A stretch of 64,000 bases of DNA from Corynebacterium bovis DSM 20582 = CIP 54.80 (GTDB lineage: Bacteria; Actinomycetota; Actinomycetes; Mycobacteriales; Mycobacteriaceae), in contig NZ_CP047187.1 of assembly GCF_030408615.1 (NCBI RefSeq), forward strand, positions 2,480,001 to 2,544,000. The letters are read 5' to 3'. Both the position numbers and the translations under genes were made by a program. This document shows positions 34,814-44,507 of this stretch, in pieces; position 1 is the stretch's first letter; the number at the start of each line of letters is the position of its first letter. Below the pieces are notes generated by a model that worked only from the letters and a program-made list of their open reading frames with translations, ran no database searches and had not been told where the DNA came from.

Positions 34814-35644
34814 TCAGTCGCGGCCCAGGATCCACGCGCGGATCATGTCAGGCCACCGGGCCGCCTCGTCCGGGGTCTCGGCGACGGACAGCGTCGACCC
34901 CCCGACGGCCCCGTGGAGCATCCGGGCGACCTCGACCGGGTGCGACGGGTCCCCCACCCACGCCAGGATCTGAACCGGCACACCTGTGCCATCCGGGCCC
35001 CCGCGGCGGCCGATCTCCGCGACGGTCTCCGCCGGCGGCAGGTCCGTCATCGCCGCCCCACGGAACACCGCAGGCAGCAGCTCTTCCGTGACATCCGGGT
35101 ACGTGAACGGCCGGGCCGGGTCGACGGCGGGCGGCAGCGGCTCATCCCGGGTCCCCTCCGCAAAAGTGTCACGGCCGTACTTATCGACGATGTCCGCGGA
35201 CCGCAGGTACTCCTCCCGCTGCTCCTCCCGCAGCGACCACGCGGTCGGCGGGATGACCAGCGTGAGCGACGCGAACCGCTCCGGGTGCGCGCACGCCGCC
35301 GTGATGAGCGTCGCCGTGCCCATCGACTGCCCCACCCCGTGGACGGGCTCGTCCGGCACGGTCGCGTCGAGCACCGCCCACAGGTCCTCCGCGAGCCGCG
35401 GCCACGTGTAGGCCTCCGGGTCCGCGGGGCCGTCGGACCGCCCGTGACCTGCGGCGTCGTAGCGGATGACGTCCAGCCCGTCGATGCCGGCGGTGAAGTC
35501 CATGCCGAGCGCGACGTCCCGCCGGCGACTCGACGTCAGCCCGTGGAGCTGCACCGTCGGCACCCCCGCACCCCGCCGGTCGAGGGCGAGCGAGACCCGC
35601 GTCCCACCCCTCCGGGTGACGCGCACGGCCGGACCGTTCACCAT
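34814..35644 (-). CDS. Alpha/beta hydrolase
   Basis: A 276-residue serine hydrolase with the nucleophile elbow GQSMGT near 107, an oxyanion HGLTS segment near 35, and a late GDPSHP that can supply the acid and the His. GAAAGG precedes the ATG at 35644. The substrate is unknown. It is divergent from the condensation-domain gene, with 42 bp between them. Confidence 0.85.
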   Translation of the reverse strand: MVNGPAVRVTRRGGTRVSLALDRRGAGVPTVQLHGLTSSRRRDVALGMDFTAGIDGLDVIRYDAAGHGRSDGPADPEAYTWPRLAEDLWAVLDATVPDEPVHGVGQSMGTATLITAACAHPERFASLTLVIPPTAWSLREEQREEYLRSADIVDKYGRDTFAEGTRDEPLPPAVDPARPFTYPDVTEELLPAVFRGAAMTDLPPAETVAEIGRRGGPDGTGVPVQILAWVGDPSHPVEVARMLHGAVGGSTLSVAETPDEAARWPDMIRAWILGRD

Positions 35645-35686
35645 CGAGACCTTTCCCTGTAACATTCGGGCCTTAACGTTTGACCC

Positions 35687-37305
35687 ATGAGGCTTACAAC
35701 CATAACGCGCATGTCCCTCGACCCCGGAACCGTGTGGCGGTACGAGGTCCGGGCCACGGACGTCGACACGGGTGTCGACGACGCCCACGCCGGCGCGGGC
35801 GACGCGGAGGGGGCCGACGCGGCGTCCCGCGGCGCGGGCGGGGCGACCGACCGGGCGGGCGACCCGGCGTTCCCCACGAGTTTCGACCAGCGGCGGCACT
35901 GCGCCCCCGGCACCCGCCCGGGGACGTGGATGGCCCTCTCGTTCCCCGTGGCGGGCGCCGGGCCGGCCCTCCGGGACCGCGTCGCGGCGGCGTGGATGGA
36001 CGTCATCGCCCGGCACGGCACGCTGCGGACGGTGGTGAACCCGGACGCCCGGAGCCTGACCCCCGTCGAGGTCACCGGCCTCGGCTGGTCCCGGGCGACG
36101 CCGTCCGGCGCGACCGGCGCGTCGCCCACCGGCACGGCCACCGGCACCCCGGCGCGCCCGGCGCGCCCGGCGCGACCGGCCCGTCGCCCACCGACCCCCG
36201 CACCGTGCTGCGGGGCATCTTCGACACCGCCTGCGAGCCCTTCGCCCGGCCGTCCCACGCCCTGTGCCTCGTGGAGCACCCGCCCGCGGCGGGTGCGGCC
36301 CCCGCGGCGACCGGCACGCCCCACGACGCCGACGCCCCCACCGACGCGCCGGCGCCCGCCCGCTCGACCGTCGTCGTCGGCATGGACCACTCGCACACGG
36401 ACGCGTGGTCGCTCCGCGTGCTGCTGCGCGACCTCGCGGTGCTGCTCCACGACCCGGAGGCCCCGCTCCCGCCGGCGCCGTCGTTCACCGAGCACACCCG
36501 TGACCTGCGGACCCGACCGCCCGCCCCGGAGGAGGTGCACGCCCGGTGGCGGCACATCCTCGACGTCGGCGACGGCGGGATGCCGGTGTTCCCCCTCGAC
36601 CTCGGGCTCGACGCCGCGCCCGGGGAGCCCGGGGAGCCCGACGCCGGCTCCGGCGCGGACCGGGGGGACGACGTCGTCGACATCCACCGCATCCTCGACC
36701 CCGCGGGGGTCACGGCCCTCGAGGCGGCCGCCCGTGCCGCCGGGGTCCGCCCCATCGCACTGGCGGTGTCCGCGATGACGGCGGTCACGCAGCGCATGTC
36801 GGGGCAGCCGTTGCGGGCGGTCTTCCCCGTCCATTCCCGACGCGGACCTGACAGCGACCCGTCGCGGTGGCAGAACTCGGTCGGGTGGTTCATCACGAAC
36901 TCGGTGCTGGAGTGCACGTCGACGGACCCGGCGGAGTGCGCGGACGCGGTGCGGGCCGCCGTGCGTCTCGGCGGGCACCCGCTGGCCCCGATCCTCGACC
37001 CGTCCGGCGAGGACCCCTGCGGGGGCATGCCGAACACGCGGGGGATGTTCGCCCTGTCGTGGCTGGACAACCGGCGGCTGCCGGTGGCGGTGCCCGCGTC
37101 GGCGGACGTCGACGGGGTGACGGCGGACGCGCAGCACGTCTCGGCGGACGTGCGGACCGACGGGGTGATGGTGTGGTTCGTCCTCGACGACACGGGCCTC
37201 ACCCTCCGGTGCCGGTACCCGGACACGCCGACGGCGCGGCGCACGGCCGGGGCGTGGACCCTGGCCGTGTGCGACGCGGTCGCGGACGCGGCGGCGGGGG
37301 CGTGA
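35687..37305 (+). pseudogene. Condensation-domain (acyltransferase-like) protein, one frameshift
   Basis: The N-terminal half (from the ATG at 35687 to about 36150) and the C-terminal half (about 36150 to 37305) lie in different frames. Joined, they give about 540 residues of a stand-alone NRPS condensation/PapA-type domain, with an active-site-like DHSHTDAWS and the later QNSVGWFITNS. The break falls in or near a CCCC run at 36147-36150, just before a GGCGCGCCC tandem repeat, and is consistent with loss of one base. It may be a sequencing error, a phase-variable tract or a real lesion. Relatives in mycolata acylate trehalose or other glycolipids; the substrate here is unknown. Confidence 0.75.
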
Positions 37306-37376
37306 CCGCACGCCGACCGGGCCGTGGCCGGCCCCTTCCCGGGGCCGTAACCGCACCACCGGCCCGCACGCACGAC

Positions 37377-37421
37377 TGACCGGGTGACCGCACCACCACG
37401 CGGTGGACGGTCACCCGGTCA
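37377..37421. terminator. Bidirectional terminator-like hairpin between convergent genes
   Basis: Perfect 14-bp arms (TGACCGGGTGACCG and its complement) enclose a 17-nt loop that itself contains CACC/GGTG. It lies between the stop codons at 37305 and 37452. There is no T-tract, as is common in high-GC actinobacteria. Confidence 0.8.
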
Positions 37422-37451
37422 GAGGGTGCGGCAGCTCAGCGGCTCACAGGC

Positions 37452-39963
37452 TCAGCCGTTGCAGCCGCAGGAGCCCTTCGGGCCCGGGGCCGGGGCCGGC
37501 TGGGCCGGGCGCGGGGCACCGGACAGCGGCAGGCCGCGGAGGATCGCCCCGAGGTCCGGCAGCGCCGGCAGCTTCGGCAGCGCGGGCAGCCCCGGCAGCG
37601 GCGGGAGGCCCGGCAGGCCACCGATGAGCGCGCCGACCGCGGTGGCGAGGACACCCGCCACGCCGAGCCCGGCGATGACACCGACGAGCGCGCCGAGCAG
37701 GCCCTGGGTGTCGTTCGGCAGGGAGCCGACCGGGATCGACCCGGACGGGACGGAGCCCGCCGGCGGCGGGGTCGGCTTCGGGTCCTTCGGGACGTAGCGG
37801 TAGATCGCGTCCTTGGTCCCGTCGTTGCCGAAGGCCACGCGGGAGACGACGTTGACGGTGCCGTCCGGCTCCACGGCGACGTGGTTCGGCGTGGCACCCG
37901 CGTCGAGCTGGCCGATGACGTTCATGCTGTCCGCGTCGATGATCGTGACCGTCGACCCGCCGAAGTTCGTCACGTAGACCCGCTTGTACACGGGGTCGTA
38001 CGCGGCGTTGAGCGGGTTGACGCCGGTGCGGATGTCGCGGATGACCTTGCCCTCACGGACGTCGTACACGAGGACGCTGTTGGACGTCTGACCGACGACG
38101 TAGAGCCGCTGCGTGTCCGGGTCCCAGGCCACGCCGGACGCCCGGTCCATCTGCTCCTTCGGGAGCTGGTAGATCGTGACCTTGTTGCCGTTGCGCACGT
38201 CGATCCGCGCGGCCGCCGGCGTGTTGAGGGACACGGTGTACAGCGCACCGGTCTTCGGGTCGAAGTCGAGGCTCATCGTGTCGTTGAACACGGTCCGGTC
38301 GTCGGAGACGGAGATCGTCTCGAGCTGCTCCTTCGTCTCACCGTCGAACACCGCGATGTCCGCGCGCGGGCCCGCGGCGCTGGAGACGTAGGCGCGGCCG
38401 GTGGTCTCGTCGACAATGACGTCCCGGGAGTGCAGGACCGAGTCCTTCGGGAAGTCCTTGACCAGCTCGAGGGTGTCCTGCTTGAAGAGCATGACGGTGT
38501 TCGCGCGCGTGTCGGTCGCCCAGACCAGGCCGCGCTGGTTGTCGAGGCCGAGGCCGAAGACGCCGCGGCCGGTGCCGTCGTTGGGGATGGTGACCTGCCG
38601 CTTGATCTGGAGGGTCGCCGGGTCGAGGACGAGCAGCGCGGAGACCTCGTCCTTGCCGCGGCCGACCGACTGCGTCACGAAGATCTCACCGGTCTTCGGG
38701 TTCGTGCGCACCTGGTAGACGCCGCGGGGGAGCTCGGTGTTCTTCGTCGTCTCGTACCGGTCGCCGACATTGTTGTCGACGGCCAGCGTCACCGTGGCGC
38801 CGACGCTGGTCTCCTGGGGTGGTGTCGCCCGTGCGGAACGTCGCCCCGATCGTGTCCCCGACGATCGCCTGGTCGGTCGGCACGTCGAAGACCGCGGACG
38901 CCGGCTCCTTGTCCGTCGCCGGCGTGACGTCGCGGACGGGCACGCTCTCGGCACCGACGGTGACGGACTCGATGACCGACCCGGGGGCGGCGTTGACGAG
39001 CTCCACGCGGGCGCCCTTCGTCCCCAGCGGGACGCCGAGCCCGGCGCGGGACGTCGGCGTGGCCTTGACCAGCGCCTGGGCCGACGTCAGGAACGGCGTC
39101 GACGCCGTGCGGCCGTCCTCACCGGTGAGGACCAGGGTGTGCACCCCGGCCGGGGCGACGCCCGGGGCCAGGGACACGACGACGGTCACGGTGCCGTCCG
39201 CCTCGGCGGCGACGGGGGCGTCCGGCGCGCCCTTGGCCAGCGCGACGGGCTTGCCGTCGACCGTGGCCCGGACGTTACGGGAAGGGGTGAAGCCGAGGGC
39301 GCTCACCGCGAGGTCCGTCGTGCCGCGGTAGTTGATGTCGGCCACGGACGCGGTGACCGACGGGCCCTGGGCCTGCTCCTGCGGGGCCGGGGCCGGGGCC
39401 TCGGTGCTCGGAGCCGGGGCCGGCGCCGGCGCCGGGGGCGCGGACGGGTCCGGGACGGTGAACTCGACGAACTTCGACACGACCGGGCCGCCGTCGCTGC
39501 CGCCGAGGATCCTGATCCAGTGGGTGCCCGGGGTCAGGTCCGCCGGGAGCCGGATGGCCATGGTGAACGTGCCGTCGTCGCCCGGGAGGTTCTCGGGCTT
39601 CGTCCCGTAGTGGGCGGCCCGCTTCGCGACGAGGTCCGCGCCCTCCTGGTCCGTCGGGAGGGGGATGGCACCGTCGTCGAGCTTGACGGCGAGCTGGTAC
39701 TGGTTGCCGTCACGCTTCTCGAAACCGGAGCCCTTGATCCTGACGATCCCGCCCGCCGGGACGGTCGGGGACCCGACGATCTGGAGCGTGCCCTGGCCGA
39801 CTCCCGGACGCGGGGCGTCGGTCTGGGCGGAGGCGACGGGCAGGACCGAGTCGGACGACGGGGCGACGGTGAAGCCGGCGGCACCGACCGCGACGGCCGT
39901 GGCGCAGGCGATGATCCGGCGTCGCAGGAGTCCGGCCCCGCGAAGCCGTGGTGTGTGGGTCAT
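37452..39963 (-). pseudogene. Secreted YVTN-type beta-propeller protein, one frameshift
   Basis: The start at 39963 encodes a twin-basic signal peptide ending ASAQ. Next comes an Ig-like domain (SPTVPAGGIVRIKGSGF), a Pro/Ala linker, a second beta domain, then, in another frame, a propeller of repeats such as VTNFGGSTVTIIDADS. The C terminus has a hydrophobic helix, a run of LPxLP repeats and GSCGCNG. The frame changes at a four-G run (38816-38819), consistent with one extra base. The whole is about 835 residues. A DtxR box (40030-40048) precedes it, so iron probably regulates it. It may be a real lesion or a sequencing error. Function unknown; a cell-surface role in iron uptake is inference. 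Confidence 0.8.
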
Positions 39964-40029
39964 GTGTGTTCTCTCTCTCGCGTGGTGACGCTCCCCACGG
40001 GCACCCCACACATGGGTGCCGACTGACGA

Positions 40030-40048
40030 TAAGGGAAGCATTACCTGA
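40030..40048. promoter_or_regulatory. DtxR-like iron box before the secreted propeller gene
   Basis: Read on the minus strand, TCAGGTAATGCTTCCCTTA agrees with the degenerate DtxR consensus at 16 of 19 positions. It lies 67 bp before the start codon, a normal operator distance. Confidence 0.6.
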
Positions 40049-40125
40049 GAGAGTAGACGGGGTACGGGACAAAGGCAACACCTCTGCAGCCCGCCCGGCC
40101 CCCGCGGCGGTCGGCGTCGGACCCC

Positions 40126-40596
40126 TCAGGCCCGGAAGATCACCCACCGCTGGATGATGAAGTTCAGCACCGTCGCCGTCCCCTGCGCGATGACGAAACT
40201 CACCGCCCGCACCCAGAAGTCCCCCAGCCCGTGCCCCTCCAACCACGGGATGGACACCTGGTACAACCCCCACTGCACGACGAAGGTCAGCAGGTAGGTG
40301 GCCATCGTCACGAGGAACCGGCGCACCGACGGCTCCGCCCGGAACGTCCACCGGCGGTTGATGAGGTACGCCGTCAACGTGCCGAGGATGAACCCGACGG
40401 CCTTCGACACCCCGTCGCCGACACCCAGGTGGTGCAGGAGGATCGTCGACCCGAAGTCCACCACCGCGGAGAACCCGCCGACGATGATGAACCGGACGAG
40501 CTGCTGGGCGAGCGGCAACGTCGGCGGGGCCGGGTCCGTGCCCGGCGCCGGGAGGACGACGTCCGCCGGCGGGTGTCCTGTGGGGTTCGCGCTCAT
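40126..40596 (-). CDS. GtrA-family membrane protein
   Basis: A 156-residue protein with four helices, the GtrA start LVRFIIVGGFSAVVDFG and the conserved NRRWTF. GtrA proteins help move undecaprenyl- or decaprenyl-linked sugars across the membrane. In mycolata one is placed beside dprE1/dprE2 and is proposed to act on DPA. The ATG at 40596 is chosen; a GGAAAGGA site lies a little far upstream. It is the second of two adjacent GtrA genes. Confidence 0.88.
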   Translation of the reverse strand: MSANPTGHPPADVVLPAPGTDPAPPTLPLAQQLVRFIIVGGFSAVVDFGSTILLHHLGVGDGVSKAVGFILGTLTAYLINRRWTFRAEPSVRRFLVTMATYLLTFVVQWGLYQVSIPWLEGHGLGDFWVRAVSFVIAQGTATVLNFIIQRWVIFRA

Positions 40597-40766
40597 CGTG
40601 CGTCTCGGTCCTTTCCGCTCTGCGGGCCGGTCACTCAGCGGGCCGGTCACCGGGGCATGGGTGCGCACGGGGCGTGCGCGGGGTACAGGTGCAGGTGCAG
40701 GGGGCACAGGTGCAGGAGGCACGGGTGGCCGGGGGCGCGCGACCCCGACGGGACCGCGCGGCAGGG

Positions 40767-41450
40767 TCAGCTCGCCGGGATCTCCGCGACACCGGCCTCC
40801 CGGCGGTGCTCCCGCACGGCCCGGAACGTCCACACCTTGTTCAACAGGAAATTCACGGGCAGTGCCGCGACGACGCCGATGAAATTACCCCAGTACGTGC
40901 GGGTACGCAGACCCGTCGAATTGTCGAAGACGTCCACGGGCAACGAGACCGGCGACTGCGTGTTCACCAACGCCCAGTGCACCGCCAACGTGATGATGAG
41001 ACCACCGACGCCGACCAGCATGAACGGCACCAGTTCCCGGAACCAGTGGCTCTTCCCCGAGGTCCTGAACGTCCACCGGCGGTTGAGCATGAAATTCCAC
41101 AGGTTCGCGACGACGAACGCCAGAACGGAGAACAGCATGTACCACCGGACGTGGAACTGCGTGCCGAACAGGTTCAGGGCCGCGGACTCCGCATCCACAC
41201 CCCACCCCCATTCGGTGAGTTTCTTCACGGCCACGAACACGCCCTGGTTCACGACGAACCCGGACGCGCCGACGAGACCGAACTTCACGAACTGGCGGAC
41301 GACCCGGCGGCTGCGCTCGGCGGCGAGCCGACGCCTCTCGACGGAACGCCAGCTCCCGGCCGCAGACGGGTCCCCCGTGGTGGCGGCAGCGGCGCCGGCG
41401 GACGGTGCGGAGTCCCGGCTGGCGGCCTGCTGCGTGGCGGAATCGGTCAC
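40767..41450 (-). CDS. GtrA-family membrane protein, second copy
   Basis: A 227-residue GtrA protein with a roughly 50-residue Ala/Ser-rich cytoplasmic tail, then QFVKFGLVGASGFVVNQG, four to five helices and the duplicated motif LNRRWTF / LNKVWTFRA. The GTG at 41450 has AGGAGA 9 bp upstream. It is longer than its neighbour and clearly diverged, so the pair may serve different lipid-linked sugars (DPA and another) or act together. Confidence 0.87.
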   Translation of the reverse strand: MTDSATQQAASRDSAPSAGAAAATTGDPSAAGSWRSVERRRLAAERSRRVVRQFVKFGLVGASGFVVNQGVFVAVKKLTEWGWGVDAESAALNLFGTQFHVRWYMLFSVLAFVVANLWNFMLNRRWTFRTSGKSHWFRELVPFMLVGVGGLIITLAVHWALVNTQSPVSLPVDVFDNSTGLRTRTYWGNFIGVVAALPVNFLLNKVWTFRAVREHRREAGVAEIPAS

Positions 41451-41642
41451 GGACGTCGTCTCCTGTTCACTGTGGCTGTCCGCTACACCGTAGTTCGTAT
41501 GCACCACGGACCGGAAACTCCGCGCCGCCGGGTGCGTCGCCGCGTGGGCCGCCGGGCGCGTCGCCGCGTGGGCCGCCGGGCGCCCGGCGGATGTCCGGCG
41601 GCGGTGGCCGCCGGCCGTGGCTGGCGCGCCGGGGCGGCGTCG

Positions 41643-43169
41643 TCACCTCCCCCGGTTCTGGAGCAGGTACCGGTAGATCTCCAGGCGGTCGACGACACTC
41701 CTCCGCGGCACGAGCGCCGAGGCCCCACCCGGCGCGCCCCCGCCGGGCCACCCGTCCGCCCCGCACACGGCCAGCAGCCGCCCGGTGCCCGCGGACAGGG
41801 CGCGGATCTCCGCGCTGTCCAGCGGGTCCCCCGACTGCCGACCCTCGGTCACCGGCAGCCCGGCGTCCGCGCGCGTGACCCCCAGCCCGACCATGACGGA
41901 CTCGCTGACCTCGTCGACGATCTCCTGCTCGCACAGCGTCGACAACGCCATGATCCGCGACCACGCCGCCGCCCGGCCGGCGGCCGTCGTCTCGACGGGC
42001 ACGTCCGCGAGCACCGACCGGATGTGCTCGCTGACCTGCGCGGGACGCTGCAGGTCGAGGGCCTGGAGCAGGGGGACGAACTCCATCAGGCCGTGGCCCT
42101 CGAGCAGGTCCCGGACCTCCGGCCGGACCGTCTGCATGACGTCCGCGCACCGGGCCTCCCCCGCGAGCGCGACGTTCACCGCCGCGATGTCCGGCGCCGC
42201 CGGGATGCCCAGCGGGTGCAGCGAGCCGATGATGTCCGTCAGGCTGTCGACGTACTCCCGGTCCACGTCCCAGCGCCCGGTCACCGCGTCCGTGCTGAGG
42301 TCCGGGACGAACTCCCCGCCGAGGCAGACCGCGTCCGGGGTCGAGGCGTCCCGCACGACGGCGCCCGTGACGTTGATGTAGATCTCGTAGCGCGCCGGCG
42401 GCCCGGCGGTCGTGTCCGCGGTGGCGGCGGGTCCGGTGGTGCCCGGCCCGGCCCCCTCCCCGGCCGCGGCGTCCCCCTCCCCGGCCGGGTCCGCCTCCCT
42501 GACCTGCAGCACCCCGGCCCCGTCGGCACCCAGGGCGTCGGCGACGGTCGTGTCCGGCGAGACCTTCCCCGGACCGTAGATCAGCACCCGGCCGCCAGGG
42601 GACGTCCACAGGGTCCACTGCGCGGTGGTGGCGTCGTCCCCGTCCTGCACCCCCGGCCAGCGGAAACTCGTGAGCACCGCGCGGCACATGTCCGCGACCG
42701 ACGCCGCGCCGTCGATGCCGACCGTGCGCGAGAAGTGCCCCACCCCCCGGTGGAAATGCTCCGCGAGCAGCAGCAACGTCGCCCGGGACGGGTCCTCGAC
42801 GTCGCGGGTGCGCATACTCAGCGGCAGGGCGGGCCGGGCCGGCGCGGGGGCGGTCGTCCGGGCGAGGGCCTGGGGGGCGGTGCCGTCGCCCCGGGGTGAC
42901 CGACGGCCGGCGGCGGGACGGCCGGGGGTGGGCTCCCCCGGGGCGGGACGGTCGGGGGTGGGGTGGCCGGCGGCGGGGTGGCCGTGGGTCGGGTGGCCGG
43001 CGGTCGGGCGGCCGGGTGGGGTCCGGCGGTCCGGCGACTGTCCCGCGCGCCCGTCGCGGTCGGCCCACGGCACGTCAGCGGGGGTTCCGGACCCGGTCGA
43101 CGGGCCTGTTCCGGCGACGACGCGGAGTCCGGGTCGTCGACCGTCCCCGGGGACGTGCTGAGCACTCAT
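41643..43169 (-). CDS. Uncharacterised 508-aa protein with Pro/His-repeat N terminus
   Basis: Residues 1-120 are disordered, with GHPTxGHPAAGHPTPDRPAP-like repeats (written here as GHPT, GHPA units). Residues 120-500 are folded and contain HFHRGVGHFSRTVGID, GGRVLIYGPGKVSPDTTVAD and RYEIYINVTGAVV. A second low-complexity insert (Gly/Ala/Glu, about 225-255) divides the domain. No signal peptide or membrane segment is seen. The ATG at 43169 and a GTG at 43187 are both possible. I recognise no family. It shares direction and neighbourhood with two other unknown genes before dprE1. Confidence 0.75.
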   Translation of the reverse strand: MSAQHVPGDGRRPGLRVVAGTGPSTGSGTPADVPWADRDGRAGQSPDRRTPPGRPTAGHPTHGHPAAGHPTPDRPAPGEPTPGRPAAGRRSPRGDGTAPQALARTTAPAPARPALPLSMRTRDVEDPSRATLLLLAEHFHRGVGHFSRTVGIDGAASVADMCRAVLTSFRWPGVQDGDDATTAQWTLWTSPGGRVLIYGPGKVSPDTTVADALGADGAGVLQVREADPAGEGDAAAGEGAGPGTTGPAATADTTAGPPARYEIYINVTGAVVRDASTPDAVCLGGEFVPDLSTDAVTGRWDVDREYVDSLTDIIGSLHPLGIPAAPDIAAVNVALAGEARCADVMQTVRPEVRDLLEGHGLMEFVPLLQALDLQRPAQVSEHIRSVLADVPVETTAAGRAAAWSRIMALSTLCEQEIVDEVSESVMVGLGVTRADAGLPVTEGRQSGDPLDSAEIRALSAGTGRLLAVCGADGWPGGGAPGGASALVPRRSVVDRLEIYRYLLQNRGR

Positions 43170-43271
43170 GGGACCCAGGGTAGACACGGTCCATCGCGAG
43201 TGCAGCAGTCAAGGGCGGGCCGTTGATCCCGCCGATCCGCCTCCCCCGGGCGCGCCCCGGGCCGCCGCGGG

Positions 43272-43982
43272 TCAGTGCACCGTCGCGCCGTCCCGGTCGA
43301 CGAGGGGCAGCGGCCGGGCGTCGCCCCCGAGCCGCCGGACCCGCAGCTTCTCGTTCTGGTTCCACGCGCGCACGAGCCCGCGGACCCCCCGCGCCCACGC
43401 CATCGCCTCGACGACGGCGGCGGTCGCGTCCTCGTCCAGCCCCTCCGGTGCGCGCCCGGACAGCGGCGTGAGCTCGAGGGTCTCCCACGCAGGCTGGCGC
43501 GCCCCGGTCCCGCCCGCCCGGATCGCCTCGCGGGTGCGCTCGAGGTCCCGGTGGAGGTTCCCGACGGTCGCCTCCGCGTCCACCAGCGGGACGCCGAGGT
43601 CGGCGGGGAGGTCGGGCTCGCCGACGACGAACACGGGTCGGGCGAGGAGGAGGCGGAGCACGGCGTCGTGATCCCCCCTCTCCGGGATCCACTCCGCACC
43701 GGCGGCGAACCCGGTGACGCCGTCCGACGTGACGAGCCAGGCACCGCTGAAGTCGCCGAGCAGCACCCTCGGGTCCGTCTCGACCTGCCACACGGCGACG
43801 GTGGATCCGCGGCCGGCGGCCACGAGCACCGGGTCGAACTGGGGCGTGGTCGTCGCGTCCGGTGTGGTCGCGTCGGCGGGCGTCGTGGCCTCAGCGGGCG
43901 TGGTCGCGTCCGGTGCGGTCCCGGCGGCCGTCGTGGCGTCAGTGGCCGTCGTGGCGTCCGGCGTGGTCGGGGAGTCAGCCAT
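43272..43982 (-). CDS. Uncharacterised 236-aa protein with ATTPDATT-type repeats
   Basis: The first 50 residues are Thr/Ala/Asp/Pro repeats (ATTPADATTP and variants). The rest is a compact domain with VAVWQVETDPRVLLGDFSGAW (in part VAVWQVETDP), RPVFVVGEPDLPADLGVPLV and a C-terminal WNQNEKLRVRRLGG. No membrane segment. The start at 43982 faces the divergent gene at 44025 across 42 bp. I know no function. Confidence 0.75.
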   Translation of the reverse strand: MADSPTTPDATTATDATTAAGTAPDATTPAEATTPADATTPDATTTPQFDPVLVAAGRGSTVAVWQVETDPRVLLGDFSGAWLVTSDGVTGFAAGAEWIPERGDHDAVLRLLLARPVFVVGEPDLPADLGVPLVDAEATVGNLHRDLERTREAIRAGGTGARQPAWETLELTPLSGRAPEGLDEDATAAVVEAMAWARGVRGLVRAWNQNEKLRVRRLGGDARPLPLVDRDGATVH

Positions 43983-44024
43983 GGTCAGCACGATACCGGA
44001 GGGGGCGGCGCTAGACTGGCCGCC

Positions 44025-44375
44025 ATGTTTGAGCGCATTCTCGGCGGCACCGGCTCCGAACCCCGCGACCCCGGTAAGAAGCGGATGAGGAAGAGCCTGT
44101 CGTCGCGGGATGTCGGCCGCGGCGCGGGGGAGAAGGGGTCCGACGTCCCGACGAGCACCCTCGGCGGCGTCGACCGGGACGAGGTGTACGAGGCGGCCGA
44201 GCACACGACCGCTCCCCTCGACCCGTTCATGACCCGCCTCATGGCCCAGGAGCTGCCGATCATGGACTCGACGAGCCGTCAGCGCGTGAACACGATCCTC
44301 CGCGAGTGGGAGGGACCGCAGATCACGGACCCGGCGGACCTGCCGGAGGAGATCCGGCGGATCATGGACCTCTGA
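44025..44375 (+). CDS. Uncharacterised 116-aa charged protein
   Basis: A small soluble protein: Lys/Arg-rich residues 17-30, then acidic helices ending DPADLPEEIRRIMDL. A TAGACT -10 lies 8-13 bp before the ATG and no ribosome site is visible, so the mRNA may be nearly leaderless. It is the only plus-strand gene within a block of minus-strand unknowns. No family recognised. Confidence 0.7.
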   Translation: MFERILGGTGSEPRDPGKKRMRKSLSSRDVGRGAGEKGSDVPTSTLGGVDRDEVYEAAEHTTAPLDPFMTRLMAQELPIMDSTSRQRVNTILREWEGPQITDPADLPEEIRRIMDL

Positions 44376-44507
44376 CCGCCCACCCGGCGTGACCCGGCGC
44401 GCACCGGCGGGCCCGGCGGAGCGCACCCGCCCCCATGAACCGGTGGTCCCGGCGGAGCGCACCCGCCCCGCCGGCACCCGGCACCCCCCTGTCCGACAAC
44501 CGGTGCC

